Position numbers and translations under genes: made by a program. This document shows positions 56,960 to 64,000 of a stretch of DNA of 64,000 nucleotides, piece by piece. The notes under the pieces were generated by a model. It did not search any database and was not told where the DNA came from. It worked only from the letters and a program-made list of their open reading frames with translations. Source of the stretch: Pseudomonadota bacterium (GTDB lineage: Bacteria; Pseudomonadota; Alphaproteobacteria; UBA828); assembly GCA_027624955.1 (NCBI GenBank), contig JAQBTG010000001.1, positions 106,559-170,558 on the forward strand, given 5' to 3'. Positions within the stretch are counted from its first letter, which is position 1, and each line of letters opens with the position of its first letter.

Positions 56960-58027
56960 TTAATCTCCCCGTAGTTTGGCATGGCGCGAGGTTTCGTCCA
57001 TGCGCGTCATTAATCCATTTTGTGCGGCATACATCATGACTCCTGGAATGTCGAGCGTCAGCGGCCCGTTCCATTCCAGCCGCACGGCCAATCGGTCGCC
57101 CGGCGAAAACTCTATCTCTCTCTCGCCATCGAGCGCAACGACCCCACGCGACGCCCTCAACGGGACCGCTTCGCCGGGCCGCATTTCGTGGACTGCCTCG
57201 ATGCCGATATCCACCATTAGACCTGGCGCGAGCGGCGCAGAGACGGTCATAGCGCCAGCGCCCGGTTCGGCCAAATTCAGCCACAGGCCGGCGTCCGCGC
57301 TGCGCGCCACGGGGCGCAAGAGCCCGCCAACAGAAGACAGGCCGATAGCGTCGGCCTCTGCAAATGACAGAAACAGTTGGTCGAGGCCCTCGGCGCTCCA
57401 TAGGGCGCGTGAGCCGACCCAAAGCGTTGTACTGGTGCAGAGATCGACCAGCGCCATGTCGCGCTCGGTGCCGTTGACGTCGATCCGTAGGACCTTGTTG
57501 CGGGTGGCCGCATGGGCGGCGGGAATTTGCCCGGTCGCAACTAGTCCGGCGGCGAGCCCGGCGATGGTGGCTTCGCGCATCGCTGGAAAGACGTTGTTGG
57601 TGCCGGTGGAGAGAGCAGTTATCGGGATATCCCCGGCTTTGGCGGCGACCAGGCGATGGGTGCCGTCGCCGCCGAGCACGATGATGCCGCCGACGCCGCG
57701 TTCCACCATCAATTCCACGGCGGCCAGCGTGTCCGCCGCGCTATCCTCAATCGGCATGTCGAGAAATTCCACGCGTGGCCAGACCTGGCCGGCAGGCGGA
57801 GACGTTTCCAAAGCATGGCGGATACGGTCGGCGATGCCGGTCCTGTCGGGCATCATATAGACGAGTCCCACCCCCAGCCCGCCGAGAGACGAAAACAGGC
57901 GAGTGACCATGTTGCGTTTTTCGGCGATGGGAAACACTGAAGCCTGCGCCACAAGGCGGCGGATATCTCGTCCCGCCGCGGGATTGGCCAGAATGCCCAC
58001 CGAGGCTGTGTGATCGTCCAAGCTCAT
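56960..58027 (-). CDS. acoX: AcoX-like ATP-NAD kinase family protein
   Basis: 355-residue protein with the ATP-NAD/diacylglycerol kinase fold: ILANPAAGRDIRRLV and VLGGDGTHRLVA, STGTNNVFP. AcoX is the known first gene of many aco operons, but its role is not settled. It is 2 bases before acoA; the operon promoter lies above 58027. Confidence 0.9.
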   Translation of the reverse strand: MSLDDHTASVGILANPAAGRDIRRLVAQASVFPIAEKRNMVTRLFSSLGGLGVGLVYMMPDRTGIADRIRHALETSPPAGQVWPRVEFLDMPIEDSAADTLAAVELMVERGVGGIIVLGGDGTHRLVAAKAGDIPITALSTGTNNVFPAMREATIAGLAAGLVATGQIPAAHAATRNKVLRIDVNGTERDMALVDLCTSTTLWVGSRALWSAEGLDQLFLSFAEADAIGLSSVGGLLRPVARSADAGLWLNLAEPGAGAMTVSAPLAPGLMVDIGIEAVHEMRPGEAVPLRASRGVVALDGEREIEFSPGDRLAVRLEWNGPLTLDIPGVMMYAAQNGLMTRMDETSRHAKLRGD

Positions 58028-58184
58028 TTTAATTCGTTTTTGCGGTTCGAATGCTTAATTGGCGGAAATGACAGCGCCACCGAGGGGCCGCACTATGCCC
58101 TATCGTGCCGCGTTCGCCCAGTGCTTCTTTGTTCAATTTGGTCAATGCTGACCGGCCCGGCGCGATAGTGTAATAAAGCCGCCT

Positions 58185-58604
58185 ATGGAAAGATTACAGC
58201 CAAATAATGTGCGCGTGTACGGCGTGTTGCTGCGCGCCGGAAAGGTGCTGATGGCGGCCGAGAAGGTCGGCGGCCGCGACGTGCTTAAATTTCCCGGTGG
58301 CGCTGTCGAGGCCGGCGAGACGCCAGAAATGGCGCTCAAGCGTGAATTCCTGGAGGAAGGAAACCTCGCGGTGACCCCGGCTTATCTGCTACATGTTCCC
58401 GGTACTTTGTTCAGCCCCTGGACTCACGGCGAGTACACACCCATTTATTACCTGGTGCAGGGAAAAGGTGTGCCGCAGACGCCGGACCACGAAACCGTCG
58501 AGTTGATATTCATGAAACCCAAGCAAGCGATTGAGAGCGGCCTGATGGCCGCGCCCGAAATTATCGCTCTCAACCGAGCGCTCAACGGTGGATCGGAATT
58601 ATGA
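58185..58604 (+). CDS. Nudix-family protein with an altered Nudix box
   Basis: 139-residue protein. GGAVEAGETPEMALKREFLEEGNL matches the Nudix box except that the last conserved glycine (REUXEEXGU) is replaced by asparagine. The glutamates for metal binding remain. The stop overlaps the start of the efflux adaptor gene, so it is co-translated with the pump. Confidence 0.82.
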   Translation: MERLQPNNVRVYGVLLRAGKVLMAAEKVGGRDVLKFPGGAVEAGETPEMALKREFLEEGNLAVTPAYLLHVPGTLFSPWTHGEYTPIYYLVQGKGVPQTPDHETVELIFMKPKQAIESGLMAAPEIIALNRALNGGSEL

Positions 58605-59743
58605 GCATGCCTAATTTGGCGCTTACCCGCCTGGTTGCTGCTACGGCGTTGGCCGCGATGGCCGCGCTGGCGCCGCTTGGCGCACCGCCCGCGCTGGCCC
58701 AACAAACAGCCGCAGTTGACGTCGATGAAGTACGGATAGAGCCCTTGTCTCAGACCGTACCGGTAATTGGGCGGCTAGTGGCGCGGCAATCCGGCATCGT
58801 CGCGGCGCGGATTGGCGGCCCGGTCGCCGATATGCGCGTCTCGGTTGGCGATCGCGTCAAGAAAGGCGAAATACTCGCCGTTTTGGACACCGCGCGCTTG
58901 CGGCGCCAACGCGCGCTGCTTGCCGCCGAAGTCGCCGAAACCGTAGCTCAGATCGATTTGGCTGACTCCCTGCTGGTTTTGCGCCAACAGGAAATGGCGC
59001 GGCTCGACGGCTTGAAAAGCTCAGCTGCCTTTTCCAAGGGCCGCCACGAAGATATGCGCCAGCAGGTCGTCGTCGAGCAATCTTCGGTGGGTGCGGCGTT
59101 GGCCCGCAAAGAGCGAGCGGAAGCCAATCTGGCCCTGGCCGAGATCGATTTATACTATGCCGAGGTGCGCGCGCCCTATGACGGTGTCGTCACCCTCGAG
59201 CATACCGAGACCGGCTCCTGGGTGACCAATGGTGGTCCGGTGGTGTCGATGGTCGGCGACCGTCAGTTGGAAATCGAAGCCGACGTTCCGGCAACCCGCA
59301 TCCCGGCCCTCGAATCCGGGCTGGTCGTGTCGATTGCGCTTGATGATGGCTCGCTGCATCAGGCTGTGGTGCGTGCCGTCGTTCCGGAGGAGAATCCCTT
59401 GACGCGCACGCGCCAGGTGCGTTTTACGCCCGACATCGAAATGACGGACCGGACCCTCGCGGTCAACGAGTCCGTAGTGTTACAAGTGCCGGCCGGGCGT
59501 TACCGTGAAGTTGTCACGGTCCACAAGGACGCGCTGATCACGCGCCAGGGGCAGACATTCGTTTACATCGCAGCAGAAGGTAAAGCGAACATCCGCCCGG
59601 TTGAGATCGGCACCGCCGTGGGCGGGCGCTTTGAAATCATCAGCGGTGTCGTATCGGGCGAACTTGCGGTTATCCGCGGGAATGAGCGGCTGCGGCCCGG
59701 CCAGGATGTCACTGTCGCCGGCGCGGACGCCGGCGCGTCGTAA
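58601..59743 (+). CDS. RND efflux periplasmic adaptor (membrane fusion protein)
   Basis: 380 residues, signal peptide about 1-35 (ALAPLGAPPALA), then the barrel-sandwich and hairpin: GRLVARQSGIVAARIGGPVADMRVSVGDRVKKGEILAVLD and the mirror half RAPYDGVVTLEHTETGSWV. It bridges the pump to an outer-membrane channel; no TolC-like gene is in the window. The pump gene follows at once. Confidence 0.93.
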   Translation: MSMPNLALTRLVAATALAAMAALAPLGAPPALAQQTAAVDVDEVRIEPLSQTVPVIGRLVARQSGIVAARIGGPVADMRVSVGDRVKKGEILAVLDTARLRRQRALLAAEVAETVAQIDLADSLLVLRQQEMARLDGLKSSAAFSKGRHEDMRQQVVVEQSSVGAALARKERAEANLALAEIDLYYAEVRAPYDGVVTLEHTETGSWVTNGGPVVSMVGDRQLEIEADVPATRIPALESGLVVSIALDDGSLHQAVVRAVVPEENPLTRTRQVRFTPDIEMTDRTLAVNESVVLQVPAGRYREVVTVHKDALITRQGQTFVYIAAEGKANIRPVEIGTAVGGRFEIISGVVSGELAVIRGNERLRPGQDVTVAGADAGAS

Positions 59744-62700
59744 ATGAACCTCATCCGCCTGTCGATCGCGCGGCCGATCGCCATCATCGCGGCGGTGCTG
59801 ATGATTCTCCTGTTTGGCCTCGTCGCCCTTCAAACAATCCCCATTCAGCTGACGCCCGACGTGCGCAAGCCGGTGCTTACCATCACCACAAACTGGGTGG
59901 GCGCGTCGCCGGCCGAGGTCGAGCGCGAAGTGACCAACCGCCAGGAGGAGGTCTTGAAGGGCCTCGAAGGCCTGTCCCGCATGGTCAGTCAGTCGCAGGA
60001 CAATAGTTCCGAGATCACGCTGGAATTCAATGTCGGCCACAATATGGACCGGGCGCTGCTGCTGGTGGCCAACAGTCTCGACCGCGTCGACGGCTATCCG
60101 GAGGAAACCGACGAGCCGACGATCCGCGCCGCCAGTGCTGAGGATTCGGCCATCGCCTGGTTCATCATTCAGCGTCGCGAAGGCAACGTCCGCCCGATGC
60201 ACGAATATGGCGATTTTATCGAAGATACCATCAAGGAACGCCTCGAGCGCGTGCCCGGCGTCGCCCGGGTCAACATGTTTGGCGGCTCGGAGCGTGAATT
60301 GCGCGTGACGGTGGACCCTAAAAAGATGGCCCGCTACGGCCTCACCGTACCCGATGTTGTGACTGCGCTGCGGGGCGCCAATACCTCGATCTCTGCCGGT
60401 GACATCACCGAAGGCAAGCGCCGTTATATCGTGCGCACCGATTCCGAGCTGAAAACGCCGGATCGCGTGCGCGCCGTCTTGTTGCGCAGCTCCGCGGACC
60501 TCGCTACTGGCCGTTTGGCGCGCGTGACGCTCGGCGATATCGGCGATGTGCGTTTCGGATATAAAGATCCCGTCGCCCGCATCCGCACGCTCGGCGAACC
60601 GGCCATGGCGGTCAACGCTATCCGCGAAACCGGCGCCAATGTGATGGTGACCATGGAGGGCGTCCGCCAGGCGGTGCGCGAACTCAACGAAACGGCAATG
60701 CCGGATGCATTGCTCACGCTTGAGCATGTCTATGACGAGACGGTCTATATCGATTCGGCCATCGAGTTGGTGCAGCAGAATATTTGGATGGGCGGCACCC
60801 TTGCGATCATCGTCCTGATGCTGTTTCTGCGCTCTTTTGGCGCGACCGTCATCATCGCGATCGCCATTCCGGTGTCGGTGGTGGGTTCGTTTGTCGCGAT
60901 GGCGCTGTTGGGTCGCTCGATCAATGTGGTTTCCCTGGCCGGCTTCGCCTTCGCCGTCGGCATGGTGGTCGATGCCGCGATCGTTGTGCTGGAAAACATC
61001 TACCGGCTACGTCAGCAGGGCATGTCGCGGGTCGAGGCCGCTTATGAAGGTGCGCGCCAGGTGTGGGGCGCGGTGTTCGTCTCGGCGCTGACAACGGTTT
61101 TGGTTTTCGTTCCGATCCTAGTCATGCAGTTGGAAGCTGGGCAATTGTTCCGCGATATCGCGGTTGCCATTTCAGTCTCGGTCCTGTTGTCCCTCTTGGT
61201 TGCGATCACCCTTATTCCATCATTGGCGAGCCGCATCCTGAGCCGCTCGCGCGGCGCGGCGGGCGATGCTTTAGACACTCCGCGCAGAATTTCGATCCCG
61301 GTCGTGGATCAATTCGCGCGTGGCTTCGTCGCCCTGGTGATGGGCTTTACCAAATGGGTCGTGCGCGGGCGCGTGCGTGCCATTCTGGTGGTGGTGCTGG
61401 TATCTGGCAGCGCCTTATTTGTCGCCTGGCAGCTTTTGCCGAAGCTCGATTATCTGCCGGAGGGCAACCGCAATCTGGTGTTCGGCGTGGTGGTGCCGCC
61501 ACCCGGCTATAATCTCGATACCACCAGCGGCATCGCCGAGCGCATCGAAAACGCAGTGCGCCCCTTGTGGGCAACCGAAACCGGCCCCGTATCCGAGCCC
61601 GGCGGGCCGCCCAAAATGGAGCGTTTCTTTTTTGTCACGTTGCGCTCGCGCGCCTTTGTCGGCGCGGTGTCGATGGAGCCGCAGCGCGCCGGAGAGTTGA
61701 TCGATCCCATTCGTATTCCAGTGTTCAAAGAGCCCGGGACCTTCGGCTTCGTCAGCCAGACCAGTCTGTTCGGCCGCACCATCGGCGGCGGCCGCAAGAT
61801 CGATCTCGACATCTCCGGCCCCGATCTGGAGACCGTTCTCGAGGTGGCCGTGAACGCGGTGGGGCGGCTGTTCGCGGTGATGCCTTATTCCGAAGGCAAC
61901 CAGATGCGCCCGGTGCCCGGGCTGGAAATGGGCGCGCCGGAAGTGCGCATCACGCCGAACCAGGTTTTGCTCGGCGACAATGGCCTGAATGCGCTCGAAC
62001 TCGGCCTCACGGTAGATGCCTTCAATGACGGTCTTCGGGTCGATGAAATCACCATCGGCGGCGAGCGTTTTGATCTGATGCTAACTGGCCCTAAGCGCGG
62101 GGTCGGACAGACCCAGGACATCGAGTCACTGCCCGTGGTCACGCGCGACGGCACCATCCTGCCGGTCGGCGCGCTGGCCGATATTCTGGTCACCGAAGGG
62201 CCGAGCCTGATCCGCCATGTTGAACGTGAGCGCACGGTCACCCTGGAAATCCGCCCCGCTGCGTCGGTGCCGCTCGAAGTGGCGATGCAGACGCTGGAGG
62301 AAAGCGTCATCGGTGCGCTGACGGCTGAAGGCCTGCCGCCTGGTATCTCCATGAATCTCTCTGGGACGGCGGATCAATTGACCAAAACCTGGGACGCCAT
62401 GGTGCTCAACTTGGCGCTCGCTATTGTCATTGTCTATCTGATCATGGCCGTGCTGTTCGAGAGCTTCGTCTACCCTTTCATCATCATGCTGTCGGTGCCG
62501 ACCGCGGCGGCAGGCGGCGTGCTCGGCTTGATCCTGTTCAATCTCGACCGCTTCCAGCCGCTCGACATGTTGACGGTGCTGGGCTTTGTCATCTTAATCG
62601 GCATCGTCGTCAATAATGCGATTCTATTGGTCCATCAGACCCTGCATCACATGCGCGCCGACGATATGGAAGTGCAAGAAGCCATTATCGAAGCGACGCG

Positions 62701-62953
62701 CAACCGCATCCGGCCGATTTTCATGTCGACCGTCACTAGTGTCGTCGGCATGTTGCCGCTGGTGCTGTTCCCCGGCGCCGGCTCCGAGCTATACCGCGGC
62801 CTCGGTTCGGTCGTGGTCGGTGGCCTCGCGCTCTCCGCCATCCTGACGCTTTTGATCGTCCCGCCGATGATGACCGTCCTCGCCCGTAAACCGCGTAAGA
62901 AAGCGAGCGACATGCCAGCGCCTGTGCAAGCAGCCAAGGCCGGCGCTGATTAA
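59744..62953 (+). CDS. RND-family efflux permease
   Basis: 1069 residues, AcrB-size, with 12 membrane segments and two large periplasmic loops. The TM4 proton-relay segment reads VGMVVDAAIVVLEN, with the first of the usual two aspartates kept. ALTTVLVFVPILVMQLEAGQLFRDIA and the late VTSVVGMLPLVLFPGAGSELYRGLGSVVVGG are typical. Substrates unknown; drug, solvent or envelope lipids are all possible. Confidence 0.94.
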   Translation: MNLIRLSIARPIAIIAAVLMILLFGLVALQTIPIQLTPDVRKPVLTITTNWVGASPAEVEREVTNRQEEVLKGLEGLSRMVSQSQDNSSEITLEFNVGHNMDRALLLVANSLDRVDGYPEETDEPTIRAASAEDSAIAWFIIQRREGNVRPMHEYGDFIEDTIKERLERVPGVARVNMFGGSERELRVTVDPKKMARYGLTVPDVVTALRGANTSISAGDITEGKRRYIVRTDSELKTPDRVRAVLLRSSADLATGRLARVTLGDIGDVRFGYKDPVARIRTLGEPAMAVNAIRETGANVMVTMEGVRQAVRELNETAMPDALLTLEHVYDETVYIDSAIELVQQNIWMGGTLAIIVLMLFLRSFGATVIIAIAIPVSVVGSFVAMALLGRSINVVSLAGFAFAVGMVVDAAIVVLENIYRLRQQGMSRVEAAYEGARQVWGAVFVSALTTVLVFVPILVMQLEAGQLFRDIAVAISVSVLLSLLVAITLIPSLASRILSRSRGAAGDALDTPRRISIPVVDQFARGFVALVMGFTKWVVRGRVRAILVVVLVSGSALFVAWQLLPKLDYLPEGNRNLVFGVVVPPPGYNLDTTSGIAERIENAVRPLWATETGPVSEPGGPPKMERFFFVTLRSRAFVGAVSMEPQRAGELIDPIRIPVFKEPGTFGFVSQTSLFGRTIGGGRKIDLDISGPDLETVLEVAVNAVGRLFAVMPYSEGNQMRPVPGLEMGAPEVRITPNQVLLGDNGLNALELGLTVDAFNDGLRVDEITIGGERFDLMLTGPKRGVGQTQDIESLPVVTRDGTILPVGALADILVTEGPSLIRHVERERTVTLEIRPAASVPLEVAMQTLEESVIGALTAEGLPPGISMNLSGTADQLTKTWDAMVLNLALAIVIVYLIMAVLFESFVYPFIIMLSVPTAAAGGVLGLILFNLDRFQPLDMLTVLGFVILIGIVVNNAILLVHQTLHHMRADDMEVQEAIIEATRNRIRPIFMSTVTSVVGMLPLVLFPGAGSELYRGLGSVVVGGLALSAILTLLIVPPMMTVLARKPRKKASDMPAPVQAAKAGAD

Positions 62954-63653
62954 CACCCAACTTGATTGGGCGCTCTCTCCCAAGCAAGCCATAGCGCTGC
63001 AAAAAGAGCTGGCGGCCAATGTCGAGTTGAGTGACCGGTTCTCGCCCGGTGGACGGCGTACACTCAAGTATATCGCCGGGCTCGATGTCGCGTTCGAGGA
63101 TGGCGGCAAGATCACGCGTGGCGCGGTAGTGGTTCTGCGCTTGAAGGACCTCGTCCCGGTCGCCAGCGCCTTGGCGCGCCGCCCCACGGTGTTTCCATAT
63201 ATCCCCGGCCTGTTGTCGTTCCGCGAGGTGCCGGTTCTCTTGGATGCTTTAGCGATGCTCGACATCGCGCCCGATATCCTGATGTGCGACGGCCACGGCA
63301 TCGCTCATCCGCGCCGCTTCGGCATCGCCTGCCATCTCGGCTTGTTGACGGACCTGCCCGCAATCGGTGTCGGCAAGTCCCGTCTCACCGGCAGCCATGA
63401 AGAGCCCGGCCCTGACAAAGGCGATTGGACCCCGCTCGTCGCAAAACCGAAAGGCGGCGCATCCAAGGGCGGCGAGCGCGCGACGCGCCTCGGCAACGTC
63501 CTCCGCACCCGTTCCGGCGTCAAACCGGTCTACGTCTCGACCGGCCACCGGGTGAATTTAAGTACCGCTCTGGCAATTACGCTCCGCTGCACCACGCGCT
63601 ACCGCCTGCCGGAGCCGGTGCGCTTGGCAGATAAGCTGTCGAAGGCGCGTTAG
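62946..63653 (+). CDS. nfi: Endonuclease V, non-canonical start likely
   Basis: Cleaves DNA (and RNA) next to deoxyinosine. Conserved motifs are YIAGLDVAFE, PYIPGLLSFREVPVLLDAL and the Mg-binding CDGHGIAHPRRFGIACHLG. The family N-terminal helix is encoded upstream of the first TTG (63027) as LDWALSPKQAIALQKELAAN, in an open frame with no ATG, GTG or TTG. CTG at 62946 or ATT at 62949, after AAGG, are the possible starts. The predicted protein has about 235 residues against 223 in E. coli. Confidence 0.88.
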   Translation: MINTQLDWALSPKQAIALQKELAANVELSDRFSPGGRRTLKYIAGLDVAFEDGGKITRGAVVVLRLKDLVPVASALARRPTVFPYIPGLLSFREVPVLLDALAMLDIAPDILMCDGHGIAHPRRFGIACHLGLLTDLPAIGVGKSRLTGSHEEPGPDKGDWTPLVAKPKGGASKGGERATRLGNVLRTRSGVKPVYVSTGHRVNLSTALAITLRCTTRYRLPEPVRLADKLSKAR

Positions 63654-63704
63654 GGTGAGCGCGCTGTGCGCGCGCTTTGCTCGCCCTTTCTCCCCAACCC
63701 CTCT

Positions 63705-63727
63705 TCCCCGCTGGGGAAGAAGGGCTT
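63705..63727. repeat. REP-like hairpin
   Basis: CTTCCCC-GCT-GGGGAAG, with partly matching bases outside, in a C/T-rich stretch. This kind of imperfect palindrome is a common interspersed repeat in alphaproteobacteria; no other copy is present in this window. Confidence 0.5.
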
Positions 63728-63772
63728 ATCAGGCGAAGCGGGTGTGGCGGCGGGGAGCTATTGGGGAATGGC

Positions 63773-63870
63773 TGCCCTTTGTGGAAGCCTTTAGAACCAT
63801 GTGCATTGCGCCTGAGCCCGATTTCAGGCGCTTGCTAGAGGATATCCGAGACCTTCAGATTGCTGCCTGA
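63773..63870 (+). pseudogene. Possible C-terminal gene remnant
   Basis: In-frame tail of about 31 codons (EAFRTMCIAPEPDFRRLLEDIRDLQIAA) with coding-like composition. It is preceded by the hairpin repeat rather than by a normal gene start. It may be the end of a decayed gene or chance. Confidence 0.25.
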
Positions 63871-63886
63871 CGGGATATCAATTACC

Positions 63887-63940
63887 GTTTAGTGGATGGT
63901 TGACGCGCATGGCGAATCAAGTGTATAGTGATCGCTAAAC
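63887..63940 (+). promoter_or_regulatory. Promoter and operator-like repeats of the XRE gene
   Basis: TTGACG (63900-63905) and TATAGT (63924-63929), 18-base spacer. Near-palindrome TAGTGATCGCTA (63926-63937) lies at the start point, and a related half-site GTTTAGTG (63887-63894) faces CGCTAAAC (63933-63940). An autoregulatory operator is likely. Confidence 0.55.
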
Positions 63941-63960
63941 AGGAAACGGAGACAGGAGCC

Positions 63961-64000
63961 ATGACCAACGGGAGGGAGAAGTTCGGGGCGTTTATTCGCC
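63961..64000 (+). CDS. XRE-type helix-turn-helix regulator, 3'-truncated by the window edge
   Basis: Only 13 codons are in the window (MTNGREKFGAFIR). The sequence EKFGAFIR matches the opening of short XRE regulators whose helix-turn-helix follows directly. ACAGGAG is a good ribosome binding site. The call rests on this short N-terminus and on the operator-like promoter. Confidence 0.5.
   Translation, partial: MTNGREKFGAFIR

Larger units (their letters stand above)
63654..63960. other. 307-base gap with a hairpin repeat, a short ORF and a promoter
   Basis: Downstream of nfi a GTG (63655) opens a 71-codon ORF. Its first half runs through a CCTCTTCCCC-GCT-GGGGAAG hairpin, a repeat type common between alphaproteobacterial genes. 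Its second half (63773-63870) looks more protein-like (FVEAFRTMCIAPEPDFRRLLEDIRDLQIAA), perhaps a remnant. The XRE gene's promoter follows. Confidence 0.55.

Noticed and set aside
56958..57422. Extension of the acoA ORF to 477 residues
   Set aside because: It runs through acoX on the same strand in another frame; TPP-family homology begins at the ATG at 56957.
58028..58184. Sigma-54 promoter above acoX (GGCACGATAGGGC on the minus strand)
   Set aside because: The GG and GC elements are 9 rather than 10 bases apart and the flanking bases do not fit.

Overview
The window reads as a gene-dense, GC-rich alphaproteobacterial chromosome segment, most like Rhodospirillales or a neighbouring order. 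This rests on gene content and order: uvrC-pgsA followed by molybdenum cofactor genes, petA-petB-petC, prs-rplY-pth-ychF, a DUF1285 / CoA pyrophosphatase / DUF6111 / CCA-transferase run, an ELM1 (DUF1022) protein, and hldD-lgt-midA-pgeF. No prophage, insertion sequence, CRISPR array, rRNA or tRNA was seen. No search could be run, so the placement is an inference.

Layout. 1-3.4 kb: the end of pheT, then lepA. 3.5-6.6 kb (minus): a methyltransferase, a GNAT acetyltransferase, a DUF454 protein and a 350-residue protein of unknown function. 7-10 kb: ELM1-like protein, trxB, a LysR regulator, and a free-standing small RNA gene with its own promoter, stacked hairpins and terminator. 10.3-14.8 kb (minus): a HAD phosphatase, msrP, aspartate aminotransferase and two tandem DsbA-type thiol oxidoreductases. 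14.9-17.2 kb: uvrB, which seems to start at ATT behind a 25-codon leader ORF. 17.9-21.5 kb: two DUF1538 membrane proteins, a P-II-like protein and a CBS protein in a tight operon, then a pteridine-reductase-like SDR and folB. 21.9-28.3 kb: a universal stress protein behind an FNR-type site, an AT-rich palindromic gap with a DnaA box, uvrC, pgsA, mobB, moeA, moaD and moaE. 28.3-34.8 kb: ilvE, a divergent MarR regulator, an EnvZ/OmpR-type pair, csaA, a TetR regulator, proC, a YbjN protein and ubiK. 34.9-46 kb: hldD, lgt, midA, pgeF, a lipoprotein, prs, rplY, pth, ychF, a dienelactone hydrolase, mtnP and arsR-arsM. 46.2-48.9 kb (minus): the cytochrome bc1 operon. 49-53.8 kb: trmL, hemF, a secreted protein, and (minus) CCA transferase, DUF6111, CoA pyrophosphatase and DUF1285. 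53.8-58 kb (minus): acoX-acoA-acoB-acoC. 58.2-63.7 kb: a Nudix protein, an RND efflux adaptor and pump, and nfi. The window ends at the start of an XRE-type regulator.

The strongest candidate for an undescribed system is the DUF1538-DUF1538-P-II-like-CBS operon: two homologous half-size membrane proteins encoded with two proteins of families that usually sense adenine nucleotides, which suggests a nucleotide-gated transporter or channel. A second theme is initiation. Four well-conserved genes (uvrB, csaA, midA, nfi) have no ATG, GTG or TTG where their family alignments need a start, and three regulators (MarR, ArsR, OmpR-type) have a promoter -10 element so close to the start codon that their mRNAs are probably leaderless.
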